Source: Gemmatimonadota bacterium (lineage in GTDB: Bacteria; Latescibacterota; UBA2968; GCA-2709665). From it: a stretch of 64,000 bases of DNA. The notes beneath the pieces are model-generated. The model worked only from the letters and a program-made list of their open reading frames with translations, did no database searches and was not told where the DNA came from. The stretch spans positions 52,302 through 116,301 of the forward strand of contig JAPPFJ010000002.1 in NCBI GenBank assembly GCA_028877215.1, given 5' to 3'. Made by a program: the position numbers and the translations under genes. Each line of letters begins with the position of its first letter. The first letter of the stretch is position 1. Shown piece by piece: positions 17,753 through 26,950 of the stretch.

Positions 17753-18757
17753 ATGGATATCGCGATGTCGAAGGGGTATCGCTGGCTGCACCGGTTCTCC
17801 GTGTTCACGGCCGGCGCCACCCTTTTTTTAATTTTCGCCGGCGCGATGGTCAGCAGTACGGGCTCCGGGTTGGCGGTACCGGACTGGCCGCTTTCGTACG
17901 GTATGGTGTTTCCGCCTATGGTCGGCGGGATTTTCTACGAACACGGTCACCGGATGGTGGCGACGTTCGTGGGGATCCTGACGACGGCACTCGCCGTCTG
18001 GATGTGGCGGCGGGAAGAACGGCGTTGGTTGCGAAACCTGGGTGTTGCAGCCCTGGCCGCGATTGTCCTGCAGGGTCTGCTGGGCGGGTTGACGGTGCTG
18101 TACCTCCTGCCCACGTGGATTTCCGTAAGTCACGCCTGTCTGGCGCAAGTCTTTTTCTGTCTTACCGTTGGCATCGCGTTGTTTACGTCCGCGGGCTGGC
18201 AGGCGGCTGTGGAACCGATGTCGGAGTCGGGCGGAGTGCCGCTGAAATGGCTGGTCGCGGCCGGCACGGTGGTGGTTTTCATCCAGCTTGTCCTCGGCGC
18301 GCTGATGCGGCATACCGAATCCGGCCTCGCCATTCCCGATTTTCCGCTTTCCTTCGGCCGCCTGATTCCGCCGTTCTCCGAATTGACTGTGGACGCCACG
18401 GACCCGTTTCCCATTTCAATCGAAACGTTCCGGACACGTGTTGCCATTCACTTTGCCCATCGGGCGTGGGCCGTTGTCGTTTCCGGCGTTCTGGTCTGGA
18501 CCGCGTGCCGCATTCTGCGCGCGCACGGATCCCGGCTCGAACTGACGAGGCCCTCCGTGGCTTTGTTGGCGCAGCTTGTCGTTCAACTGGCGCTGGGGGC
18601 CCTGGTGATCTGGACGGGCAAGGCGGTCGCAATCACGACGTTGCACGTGGTTGTGGGTGCGACGGTGCTTGCCACCAGCGTGGTGCTGACGCTGCGCGTA
18701 TGGCGGATATGCGGTGCTGTAGATTCCAGGGTCGCAACTGTGCAGGTAGAAAGCTGA
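17753..18757 (+). CDS. ctaA: Heme A synthase (CtaA/Cox15)
   Basis: Oxidises the C8 methyl of heme O to give heme A for the oxidase. About 334 residues, eight helices in two four-helix halves. Characteristic blocks: TGSGLAVPDWPLSYG with Y-E-H-G-H-R in the first half and TESGLAIPDFPLSFG with H-F-A-H-R-A in the second, supplying the heme histidines. The ATG at 17753 is preceded by CGGACGGAA. The gene sits between the oxidase subunits and ctaB, so the pathway is complete in one operon. Confidence 0.94.
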   Translation: MDIAMSKGYRWLHRFSVFTAGATLFLIFAGAMVSSTGSGLAVPDWPLSYGMVFPPMVGGIFYEHGHRMVATFVGILTTALAVWMWRREERRWLRNLGVAALAAIVLQGLLGGLTVLYLLPTWISVSHACLAQVFFCLTVGIALFTSAGWQAAVEPMSESGGVPLKWLVAAGTVVVFIQLVLGALMRHTESGLAIPDFPLSFGRLIPPFSELTVDATDPFPISIETFRTRVAIHFAHRAWAVVVSGVLVWTACRILRAHGSRLELTRPSVALLAQLVVQLALGALVIWTGKAVAITTLHVVVGATVLATSVVLTLRVWRICGAVDSRVATVQVES

Positions 18758-18778
18758 GCGTTGGAGGACCTTGTTTTT

Positions 18779-19681
18779 ATGAAACCGCGGGTTGAGGCCG
18801 GGACGGCGGACGTGGCATTGTCGTGGGCGCGCTTGATGGATTATGTGGCTCTCACCAAGCCCAGGATCACCGTCTTTGTCGTATTGAGTACAACGGTCGG
18901 GTTCGTTCTCGGCGCGGCCGGCGTCATCGAGTTCACTCGACTCCTGCATACGCTGCTGGCGACCGTCCTTGTCGCCAGCGGATCGGCCGTACTGAACCAG
19001 TTCCTGGAACGGAAGACGGATGCCAGGATGGAGCGCACGGCGAACCGGCCCCTTCCTGCCGGTCGTCTGTATGCGGAAGAGGCCTATCTGTTTGGACTGC
19101 TGCTGTCCGGAACCGGTATCCTTTATATGGGGCTGCAGATCAACTGGCTGGCGGGCCTCCTGGCTGGGTCGACATCGGTCATCTATCTGTTCATGTATAC
19201 GCCCTTGAAGCGAAGATCGACGCACAATACCGCGGTGGGCGCCGTTGCGGGGGCATTGCCGCCGGTGGGAGGCTGGGCCGCGGCGCAGGGGGAGATCGGC
19301 TGGGGCGCGTGGTTGCTGTTCGGCATTCTGTTTCTGTGGCAGTTTCCTCATTTTTTCTCTATCGCCTGGATCTACAGGGGCGACTACGAACGCGGCGGAT
19401 TCAAGATGATCTCCATCGGCGATCCGGCGGGTCGAAGGACGGCTACGCAGATCGGCGTATACGGCGCTATCCTGCTGGTTTTTTCCTTCCTGCCGTGGCT
19501 TGCGGGGATGACCGGTTTGCTCTACGCGGCCGTGGCAGCGGCGGCGGGGTTATGCCTCGTCCTTTATGTTGTCGTGTTTTCCAGAACCCGGACGGAGCAG
19601 AACGCGAGACGGCTGCTGCGAACGACGCTGGTCTATCTGCCTGTGCTCTGGATCGCCCTGTTGCTCGATGCGTTTCTGTAG
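18779..19681 (+). CDS. ctaB: Protoheme IX farnesyltransferase (heme O synthase)
   Basis: UbiA-type membrane prenyltransferase that attaches farnesyl to protoheme IX. Residues 20-30 (YVALTKPRIT) and the first aspartate-rich block NQFLERKTDARMERTANRPL are diagnostic. The second block is D-Y-E-R-G-G-F-K-M. About 300 residues and nine helices. I prefer ATG 18779, which has GGAGG about 10 bases upstream, to TTG 18761. It follows ctaA by 21 bp. Confidence 0.95.
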   Translation: MKPRVEAGTADVALSWARLMDYVALTKPRITVFVVLSTTVGFVLGAAGVIEFTRLLHTLLATVLVASGSAVLNQFLERKTDARMERTANRPLPAGRLYAEEAYLFGLLLSGTGILYMGLQINWLAGLLAGSTSVIYLFMYTPLKRRSTHNTAVGAVAGALPPVGGWAAAQGEIGWGAWLLFGILFLWQFPHFFSIAWIYRGDYERGGFKMISIGDPAGRRTATQIGVYGAILLVFSFLPWLAGMTGLLYAAVAAAAGLCLVLYVVVFSRTRTEQNARRLLRTTLVYLPVLWIALLLDAFL

Positions 19682-19867
19682 TCGGGTCGGTCGACGCAAA
19701 CCGGGTATTGCCAGGTGATAGGGGTTGCCTATCACCTTTCTCTTTTCGGATCGCGTCGGTTTCCGAAATGCGGCGGTTTTGAACGTTCCGGGTGTCTCGC
19801 GCCGTCGTTCCGGCAGCCGGGCCCAGACCGCGCCGGGCGGATTCGAAACAGCTTTTGGGGAGTCCCT

Positions 19868-20809
19868 GTGTCGCTTGCCATCGCAGTTACCGGATTGCGC
19901 CATTGCTACGGAAGTCGGATTGCGCTCGACGGAATCGATCTCCGAATCGAGAAGGGGGAAATCTACGGCCTGCTGGGCCCGAACGGCGGGGGAAAGACGA
20001 CGCTGTTTCGCATCCTGAGCACGCTCCTCGAACCCTCGGAAGGAACGGTTCGCATATTGGACCGCGATCTTCTTCGGGATGCCGCGGAAATACGTGCGCG
20101 AATCGGGGTCGTGTTTCAGAATGCCAGCCTGGATCTCAAGCTGACGGTTCTTGAAAACCTGCGCCATCAGGGCCATCTGTATGGTCTGCGCGGGCGTGCT
20201 TTAAAAGAGCGGATCGAGTCGATTCTCCGGAGCGTCGGCCTCACGGATCGCGAGAACGACAGGACGGAGGAGCTTTCCGGCGGACTTCGGAGGCGCGTGG
20301 ATCTGGCAAGAGGACTGCTGCACCGGCCGGAACTGTTGTTGTTTGACGAACCCTCCAGCGGACTGGACCCGCTCGCCCGCAGAACGCTGTGGGACGATTT
20401 GCGGAAGCTTCGTGAGGAACAGGGTGTCACAGCACTGTTGACCACGCACTTCATCGAGGAGGCGGAGCGATGCGACCGCGTGGGCATACTGGACCGGGGG
20501 CGGCTTGTCGCGCAGGGTGCGCCAGACGCGCTGAAGCGATCGATGAACAAGGACGTTCTGGTGATCGAAGCCGAACATACAGAGGTACTGAGGGCGGAAA
20601 TCGAAGCGCATGTGAGCGTTACAACGACACTTGTGGACGGCACCGTACGGATTGAGTGCGACGACGGGCAGGCGATGATGGCTTCGCTGTACGCCGATTT
20701 CCGGGAACGGATCTCTGCAATCAGACTGGGACGGCCCACGTTGGAGGATGTGTTCATACGGGAGACGGGGCGTCCGTTCGAGACGGCGGAGGGCGGGCAT
20801 GCCGAATGA
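19868..20809 (+). CDS. ABC transporter ATP-binding protein
   Basis: Drives an exporter. Walker A GPNGGGKTT near residue 37, Q-loop in V-F-Q-N-A-S, signature L-S-G-G-L-R-R-R, Walker B LLLFDEPSSGLD and H-loop T-T-H-F. The C-terminal 80 residues form a regulatory extension typical of drug/NatA-type exporters. GTG 19868 is chosen, with GGGGAG just upstream. It overlaps the permease gene by 11 bp. Placed between heme A synthesis and SCO genes, so a cytochrome-related or copper-related role is possible. Confidence 0.92.
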   Translation: MSLAIAVTGLRHCYGSRIALDGIDLRIEKGEIYGLLGPNGGGKTTLFRILSTLLEPSEGTVRILDRDLLRDAAEIRARIGVVFQNASLDLKLTVLENLRHQGHLYGLRGRALKERIESILRSVGLTDRENDRTEELSGGLRRRVDLARGLLHRPELLLFDEPSSGLDPLARRTLWDDLRKLREEQGVTALLTTHFIEEAERCDRVGILDRGRLVAQGAPDALKRSMNKDVLVIEAEHTEVLRAEIEAHVSVTTTLVDGTVRIECDDGQAMMASLYADFRERISAIRLGRPTLEDVFIRETGRPFETAEGGHAE

Positions 20810-21608
20810 GGCAACGCGTGGCGAAGGGTTCATCCTCCCGGCGGCCACGCTGTGGAAGCGGGAACTCGTGAGATTCGCCAGAGACCGGCACCGGCTGCTT
20901 GGCGCGATCCTGCAACCGTTCGTGTTCTGGCTGCTGCTGGGCATCGGAATGAGCGCGTCATTCGCACCCGCGGGCACATCGGGAACGATGAGCTACCTGG
21001 AATATATCTATCCGGGCGCGCTCCTGATGGTCTTGCTCTTCACTGCGATTTTTTCCACGATTTCGGTGGTCGAAGACCGGCGTGAGGGGTTTATGCAGTC
21101 CGTGCTGGTCGCGCCGGTTTCGCAAAGCGGCGTGGTGATCGGCAAGGTGATGGGCGGTACGACGCTCGCGGTATTGGAAGGCATGGTATTCCTGTTGTTC
21201 GTATACCAGCTTGACATTCCGGTCAGCCCTTTTGCGCTCGCGGCAACGGTGGCGTTCCTGTTCCTGGTGGGCCTGGCGCTGACAGGTCTGGGGTTCGCAA
21301 TCGCGTGGCAAATGGCGTCCACGGCCGGGTTCCATGCGATTATGAACCTGTTCCTGTTGCCGATGTGGGCGCTCTCCGGGGCATTGTTTCCGCTTTCCGG
21401 CGTGCCGGAATGGCTCGGCTGGCTGATGCGGATCAATCCATTGACCTATGGTGTTGCCGGCGTACGGCATGCCCTGTATCTGGAAGCGCCTGAACTGGCG
21501 GGAGGGATCCCGCCGTTCGAAGCGTGTCTTCTTGTGACGTGCCTGTTCGTTCTCTTGACGTTGGGCATCTCTCTGGGTGTGATCAGGCGGCGGGAAGGAG
21601 TGCGATAA
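20799..21608 (+). CDS. ABC-2 type transporter permease
   Basis: About 269 residues with six hydrophobic segments, the usual ABC-2 membrane protein architecture; the N-P-L-T-Y block near residue 227 lies near the last helices. It pairs with the preceding ATPase. ATG 20799 overlaps the ATPase stop. The SCO gene follows after 5 bp, so the three are probably co-transcribed. Confidence 0.9.
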   Translation: MPNEATRGEGFILPAATLWKRELVRFARDRHRLLGAILQPFVFWLLLGIGMSASFAPAGTSGTMSYLEYIYPGALLMVLLFTAIFSTISVVEDRREGFMQSVLVAPVSQSGVVIGKVMGGTTLAVLEGMVFLLFVYQLDIPVSPFALAATVAFLFLVGLALTGLGFAIAWQMASTAGFHAIMNLFLLPMWALSGALFPLSGVPEWLGWLMRINPLTYGVAGVRHALYLEAPELAGGIPPFEACLLVTCLFVLLTLGISLGVIRRREGVR

Positions 21609-21613
21609 TACCG

Positions 21614-22246
21614 ATGGGTGTACCCAGACAGGTTCGCGTTTTCTGGCTGGTGCTCGCCGGCGCGACGCTATTGATGCTCACGGTGGGGACGTTTCTGTTC
21701 CTGCGCGAACTCAAGGCCATACGGGCCCAATCGCAGCGCCTGCCGGTTCTGGGCGAGGTTCCTGACTTCCTGCTCGTGGAACGCAGCGGCAGGCAGATGG
21801 GTCTCTCGGAACTGCTCGGCCGCGTCTGGGTTGCGGACTTCATCTTCACGCACTGCGCGGGTCCGTGTCCGTTGCTTTCGGCGACGATGCAGGCGCTCCA
21901 GGCGCCGCTGAGGAAATATCCGGACGCGCGCCTCGTGTCTTTTTCCGTGGATCCGGAGCGGGATACCCCCGAGGTGCTCTCCGGGTATGCGGACCGCTAT
22001 CTGGCGGACGCGGATCGCTGGCTGTTTCTGACTGGCGAGAAGCCCGGTGTGTACAGCGTCATTCGTAACGGCTTTCAACTGGGTGTGGGAGGCGTGGAAG
22101 AAGGCACGGACCAGATTATGCACAGCCTGCGCTTTGCGCTGGTGGACAGAAGGGGGCGGGTCCGGGCATACTACGACGGGACCGATCCCGGCCTCGTGAA
22201 GAAACTGCTGCCCGACATGAGGGCGTTGTTGAAGGAAGGAAACTGA
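21614..22246 (+). CDS. SCO1/SenC-family copper chaperone
   Basis: Delivers copper to the CuA centre of subunit II. 210 residues: an N-terminal membrane anchor (residues 7-30) and a thioredoxin-like domain with T-H-C-A-G-P-C-P (CxxxCP) near residue 79 and the third ligand in Q-I-M-H-S near residue 170. Last gene of the oxidase/assembly operon. Its TGA stop is part of the CTGA target duplication of the adjacent MITE-1 copy. Confidence 0.92.
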   Translation: MGVPRQVRVFWLVLAGATLLMLTVGTFLFLRELKAIRAQSQRLPVLGEVPDFLLVERSGRQMGLSELLGRVWVADFIFTHCAGPCPLLSATMQALQAPLRKYPDARLVSFSVDPERDTPEVLSGYADRYLADADRWLFLTGEKPGVYSVIRNGFQLGVGGVEEGTDQIMHSLRFALVDRRGRVRAYYDGTDPGLVKKLLPDMRALLKEGN

Positions 22247-22437
22247 CCTTGATTCGTAATTCTTCGTGGACGTTAATTCGAATATGTGCTTGTAAATAAA
22301 GGCGATTAGACTGCTGATTACCAGGATACACCAGGTCACTGGACGTGAAGGGAGAAAATGTCCTTCTATACGTGGATATTGCCCCGTTTAGGAGGGTTCT
22401 ATCGCGTCGCCGCGTTGCTGTTTTTTTCTCATTGAGG
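22247..22437 (+). mobile_element. MITE-1 copy 1 (TSD CTGA)
   Basis: 191-bp element from CCTTGATTCG to ..CATTGAGG, flanked by CTGA at 22243-22246 and 22438-22441. The left duplication contains the stop codon of the SCO gene. Internally it carries the family inverted pairs CCAG/CTGG and GACGTGAAGG/CCTTCTATACGT. Confidence 0.9.
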
Positions 22438-22445
22438 CTGAGTTT

Positions 22446-22472
22446 CCCCGGATGGGCTTTTTTAACGGGCTG
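22446..22472 (-). mobile_element. MITE-2 end remnant
   Basis: CCCCGGATGGGCTTTTTTAA followed by CGGGCTG matches one terminus of MITE-2 with a few changes. It directly abuts the MITE-1 copy, so one element probably landed in or next to the other. The rest of the 22442-22680 gap holds nothing I can recognise. Confidence 0.55.
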
Positions 22473-22680
22473 ATAAACTCCGGTTCAATCGTTGTCCTCG
22501 GGATGACGCCCGGATTCCGCGCCGGCGTTCTCAGACAATCCCGCGCGTTTGATGGAACTCAATAGCGGCCAGAGAGTCAGAACGGGTGTTCCGTCCCGGC
22601 TCCGTCAATGTTGCAGCGAAGCCCGGACGGACCCGAACCAAAGTGTTTACCCGCCTGCCGTATTTTTACCGAGGGATATC

Positions 22681-23379
22681 GTGCGCTGGACACTGGTGTT
22701 GGTCTGCGTGTCTTTCCTCACAGGCTGTGGCCTTCTGGACAGACAGGAACAGCCGCAGATCGTGGAACTAACCACGGACCAGGATGACCATCCGTCCGTA
22801 GGCCGCGGAAGCAAGGTCCAGATCACGCTCTTCACTTCAGACGCGGACAACGACGAACTGGACTATCTGTGGACGGACCTCAAGAGGGAAGAGGGCGGGC
22901 AGTTCGAGGCCAGCAACCAGGATTCTTTGAGGGGGCTCTTTCAGGATTCTGTGACCGTGGTCTGGGTCGCGCCTATCGTGACGGGCGTCTATACGCTCAA
23001 GGTTGAAGTCGACGACGGAAAATCAGGCAACATAACCGAGGGGATGGTCGAAATCCATGTCACCCAGGGGCCGCCCGTGGCGGATGCGGGGATGGATCGC
23101 ACGATTGCGTACGGGAGCGGACTCCGCGTGACATTGGACGGAACGGGGAGTTCGGACCCGGACCGGGACCCACTCCGGTATGCCTGGACGCAGCTCGACG
23201 GTCCCGGTGTCGATTTCGACGCCGAGAACAGCATGCCGGTTTTCAGGGCCGTTGCGCCGGCCGACTTTGTTTTCGAACTGCGCGTCCGTGACGATATCGT
23301 TGTTGCCGAAGGTGCGATTACAAGTGATCCCGACACCGTGACCGTACGCGTGGACGACCGTCTGGGGTTCGATTTCTGA
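22681..23379 (+). CDS. Lipoprotein with PKD/Ig-like domains
   Basis: About 232 residues. From GTG 22681, a signal peptide ends in the lipobox L-T-G-C near residue 17, so the protein is probably lipid-anchored. Two beta-sandwich regions follow. The second is PKD-like (PPVADAGMDRTIAYGSG ... LDGTGSSDPDRDPLRYAW), a fold that mediates surface protein or polysaccharide contacts. An in-frame open stretch upstream has no good start signal. Stands alone between the oxidase operon and the flippase. Confidence 0.82.
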   Translation: MRWTLVLVCVSFLTGCGLLDRQEQPQIVELTTDQDDHPSVGRGSKVQITLFTSDADNDELDYLWTDLKREEGGQFEASNQDSLRGLFQDSVTVVWVAPIVTGVYTLKVEVDDGKSGNITEGMVEIHVTQGPPVADAGMDRTIAYGSGLRVTLDGTGSSDPDRDPLRYAWTQLDGPGVDFDAENSMPVFRAVAPADFVFELRVRDDIVVAEGAITSDPDTVTVRVDDRLGFDF

Positions 23380-23398
23380 AAGCTGTTCACACGGGGCT

Positions 23399-24712
23399 AT
23401 GACTTTAAAAGCAGGCGCTGACCTGCTTTTCCTGTTTCCGGCAACGTCGGAGGGAACGTTGACGCGGGTTTCGCAGAATTCGGTCTTTATTACGGTGGAG
23501 AAAGGCGCTCACCTGCTCGGGGGGATGCTGCTACTCGTGGGCGTGGCGCGGCTTCTCGGGGAGAGCGGACTGGCCGATTACGTTTTCGTCATCGGCCTGA
23601 CCGCTTTTTTCGTGCCGATTCTGGATGCGGGAACGAACAACCGGATCATCAAGGCCTCGGCATCCAGCCCGGCGGACGGACGTATTGCGTGCCTGGAGGC
23701 GCTGTCGTTCAAGCTGGCGCTGGCGCTCCCGGTGCTGGCGGTCATGGCTGGTGTTGCCTGGGCGATCGGCGCAGGACCGGAGGTTACGCTGGCAACGCTG
23801 CTCGTGGGGGTTTCCACGGTTTCGTTGAGCATGGGGGACGGGCTCAACGCGGTGTTCAAGGGTCTCCAGCGGTCCGGATACTGCGCCCTGCTGATGATGG
23901 GGCTTAACGTTCTCCTGCTGGCGAGCGGGGTCGGTGCGATGTTTGCCGGCTGGGGTCTTGCCGGCGTCGCAACGTGCTACCTGGTCTGTCGCGCAGGCTA
24001 TCTCGCGGCCGGATACGTCTTTGTCCGGAGGGTGGCGGGTGAACTCGGGCCTGTTCTTCGACCTGGATTCAGTCGACGCCGGATCGTGGACGGGTTGAAA
24101 CATCTGCCCGCGGTGTATTACCTGATAAACCTGTTGAGCCTGAATTACCTCACGATCTACTATCAGACCGGAGGCGGCGCCGAAGCCGGTTATCTGGCCG
24201 TCGGGTACCGCCTGGCGGCGGCGCTGCTCATTCTGACAGGCGCGAGTTTCGAGGCCGTACTGCCCGCCCTGAGCACACGGCTGCCCGATCGGCAGGCGTT
24301 CATGAAGCTCGTCGTCCGGTCCGCCGTCACGCTGACGGGCATTGCCATTGCGGTTTCGGTGGCGGTTCAACTGATGCTTGGTCCCGCGATAACCTGGCTT
24401 CTTGGGCAGGCCTGGCTTCCTGCGCTGCCGTTCGCAATGCAACTGGTGTGGTGCGTGCCGCCCTTTGTGCTGTGCGGCCTGGCGCACACCGGGCTTCTGG
24501 CTGCCCACGATCAGGGTCGCGCGGCCGGGTGGATGGTGGTCCTGGTTGTCGTTGGCGTGGTCGCGAGTGTCTTCGCGTACCAATACCATGGCCCCGTGTT
24601 GACGGCGTTTGTTCCTGCTGTCTCCGGATGTGCGATGGGTGTCGTACTATGGTGGCTTGTGGGAAGCCGTAGAGAGGTTTCCTATGGTCACACGGCCGGG
24701 CAAGGTTCCTAG
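23399..24712 (+). CDS. Polysaccharide flippase-like (Wzx/MATE fold) membrane protein
   Basis: 437 residues, about twelve hydrophobic helices arranged as in Wzx-type lipid-linked oligosaccharide flippases. The first helices contain E-K-G-A-H-L-L-G-G, a recognisable oligosaccharide flippase opening. There are no neighbouring glycosyltransferases, so the substrate cannot be inferred. A downstream TTG (23459) is an alternative start. It overlaps the 3' end of the convergent DNA polymerase gene by 4 bases. Confidence 0.8.
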   Translation: MTLKAGADLLFLFPATSEGTLTRVSQNSVFITVEKGAHLLGGMLLLVGVARLLGESGLADYVFVIGLTAFFVPILDAGTNNRIIKASASSPADGRIACLEALSFKLALALPVLAVMAGVAWAIGAGPEVTLATLLVGVSTVSLSMGDGLNAVFKGLQRSGYCALLMMGLNVLLLASGVGAMFAGWGLAGVATCYLVCRAGYLAAGYVFVRRVAGELGPVLRPGFSRRRIVDGLKHLPAVYYLINLLSLNYLTIYYQTGGGAEAGYLAVGYRLAAALLILTGASFEAVLPALSTRLPDRQAFMKLVVRSAVTLTGIAIAVSVAVQLMLGPAITWLLGQAWLPALPFAMQLVWCVPPFVLCGLAHTGLLAAHDQGRAAGWMVVLVVVGVVASVFAYQYHGPVLTAFVPAVSGCAMGVVLWWLVGSRREVSYGHTAGQGS

Positions 24713-26835
24713 AACAGGCTGAGTTGCTTGTCCGCGGGTTGTTTCCGGAGCGGAAAGAGTCGATCGAATTCGATATCGCCGAAGAGGCTGCGGAAGCGTC
24801 CCGCCATATCGTGCAGCCTGCGCAACAGGTATCCCCTGTCTTCGTCGTTGTCATAGTTTTCGATTCGTGCCAGGCTGCCGTCGCTTCTCTGGTACACTGC
24901 AATCCTGTCACCCGCTTTACATCCCTCCGCGGCGGCGGCCAGCCGCCTCAGGTTCGGATTCGAAAACGTCTTCTCGGTAACGGTCTCCCTGCGGCATATA
25001 TCTCTCTGATCGAATTGCCCCGCCCCCAGTCGGTCGGCGAACCGCGTGTACAGGGCCGAAGCGGCATCGGACTTCCGGTTGATCAGCAGCGGGGCGAGCT
25101 TCCGGACGAACTCACGGAAAACCCGTTCGTCACGGCGGCTCCTCAGACTGCTACCCTTGACGATGAGGCGCCCGCCGTAGTCGACCAGAACGTAGTTCTT
25201 GGCTTTGAGGCTGAGCATGCCCCGGAACCTGCCGTCGTGGGATAATCGGATGCCGTCGGGCAGTTCCCGGGACAGCGATTCGACGAAATCGTGCTCTTCA
25301 CTTTCCGATCGGACTCCTGGGGGCACGACGAAATACACGCCGTCGGTATCGGCTTCGATGAGCCGTGCCTGCCTCGCCCGCAGCATCGTCACAACCTGCC
25401 TGGCGATTTGCTGGCCATGGCCCGTGACGCGCGCCGCCGCCTTGTAATCGTTGAAATTCGCCCTTCCGTAAGCCAGGTACCCGTAAAACGAGTTGATCAG
25501 GAGTTTGTAACTTCCCTGCAAGCCGTCCCAGTAAGACCGGTCGGCATCGCTTTGCGCCTCCTTCAGGCCGGCTTTCGCCTCGAGACGTCGTCCTGTCAGG
25601 CGCTGCAGCATGGGCAGGAACACGTTTTCTGTGTCGGAAGCAGGTCGAATGCCGTAGTTTAACATAATTGAAGGGTAGAGGCTCTCCACGTCGGCCTTGA
25701 CAACCCGGCTGAAGACGCCGGTGGCGAAGAGTTCGGTATAACCTCCCCCGAACGGCGCCGAGTGCCCAGGCCTTGGAACCGCAAGGCCGCGACGGAGATA
25801 GGCGCCGATCATCAGGGCATTGATCTTTTCGCCCGGCCCGGTAATTGCGGCATCCTGAAACCGGTAAGGCAACACCTGGGTCTGGTAGAACTCGGTCGTG
25901 GCGATCATTTCGCTCAGCGCGCGCACGTCACGGACGTCGTCCAGCGCGTAGTCCGCGACCCTGTCCGGATCGTCACGCCAGGTCTTCCGGATATCGGGCC
26001 CGTCGACGAAGACGCGGTCCCCACGCTCCAGGCCTAGCGTACGGACGACGTTCTTCAGGCCATAACTCTCCAGGTGCCCGCCGATGTCGTATCGCTGGAT
26101 CTGGTGAAAGGTGTCTATAATGTGACGGCCGTGAACGTATGCGGGGCGAAACGTGGGGCTTCGGGCGCCCACCCGGTACCGGCACCTCCCGTTCCCGGCT
26201 TTCAGTTGGGAGCCGTCGCGGCCCCAGGGCAGGCTGACGTTCAGCGCGCGGGCGCGCGTCTGGATGTAGTTGAGGTCGAAGTCAAAGATGTTGTGCCCTT
26301 CGATGATGTCCGGGTCGCGGCTCCGGATGCGATGGTTCAGCGCCTCGAGCAGCGCGCCTTCGGACATCTTCCGGGCGCCCAGCACTTCCTCGTAGTCCCT
26401 GTTGTCGGAAAGCGCGACCAGTATGATGCGTGCATCCGGCGCTTCTGGATTCAGTCCGGTGGTCTCGATATCCAGCTGAAGGCGATGGGCGTGATTGTAA
26501 CGCAGGCCCCGAAAGAGCGTGTTTCCGGAAAGCATCAGGTGCTGTTTGACCGGGTTGTTGAAATCGAAATGGACGATGCCGTCGGCTGACAGACGCCCAC
26601 GGGCATCCAGAAAATCGGTCCAGGAGTGAAAGTGAACCAGAAACCGGAACTGGCCGCCGCCCTTGAGATGGCTTATTTTCCGTACGCCGGCCAGGCCCGC
26701 CCTGTCGCACTCCTCGGGCGCCTCGACCAGCAACCAGGGTGAGAAGGGATGGATCTCGCGTCCGGCGCGGGAATAGTGCGCCATCTTGTTGCCGTCAACC
26801 AGTTCGACGGCCAGAATCTCGGATTTTGGACTCAT
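24709..26835 (-). CDS. Family B DNA polymerase (Pol II-like)
   Basis: 708 residues. The N-terminal 3'-5' exonuclease is indicated by LDIETTGLNPEA near residue 155 (exo I). Polymerase motif A is DVESLYPSIML, motif B KLLINSFYGYLAYG and motif C EADTDGVYFV, all with intact catalytic aspartates. E. coli Pol II is 783 residues, so this is a compact version. ATG 26835 is chosen; the frame continues about 65 codons upstream but into sequence shared with the divergent gene. Family B enzymes in bacteria usually act in damage tolerance. Confidence 0.9.
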   Translation of the reverse strand: MSPKSEILAVELVDGNKMAHYSRAGREIHPFSPWLLVEAPEECDRAGLAGVRKISHLKGGGQFRFLVHFHSWTDFLDARGRLSADGIVHFDFNNPVKQHLMLSGNTLFRGLRYNHAHRLQLDIETTGLNPEAPDARIILVALSDNRDYEEVLGARKMSEGALLEALNHRIRSRDPDIIEGHNIFDFDLNYIQTRARALNVSLPWGRDGSQLKAGNGRCRYRVGARSPTFRPAYVHGRHIIDTFHQIQRYDIGGHLESYGLKNVVRTLGLERGDRVFVDGPDIRKTWRDDPDRVADYALDDVRDVRALSEMIATTEFYQTQVLPYRFQDAAITGPGEKINALMIGAYLRRGLAVPRPGHSAPFGGGYTELFATGVFSRVVKADVESLYPSIMLNYGIRPASDTENVFLPMLQRLTGRRLEAKAGLKEAQSDADRSYWDGLQGSYKLLINSFYGYLAYGRANFNDYKAAARVTGHGQQIARQVVTMLRARQARLIEADTDGVYFVVPPGVRSESEEHDFVESLSRELPDGIRLSHDGRFRGMLSLKAKNYVLVDYGGRLIVKGSSLRSRRDERVFREFVRKLAPLLINRKSDAASALYTRFADRLGAGQFDQRDICRRETVTEKTFSNPNLRRLAAAAEGCKAGDRIAVYQRSDGSLARIENYDNDEDRGYLLRRLHDMAGRFRSLFGDIEFDRLFPLRKQPADKQLSLF

Positions 26836-26950
26836 GGTACGCAGCCCGCTTGAAATTGGGTCGAGACCGGGTTGTGTACTATACAATATAGCCAAGTGAT
26901 CCGCGTCCCGGAAGGGCAAGACGAAAGAATGCCCCCGCGGAGGAACGAAA

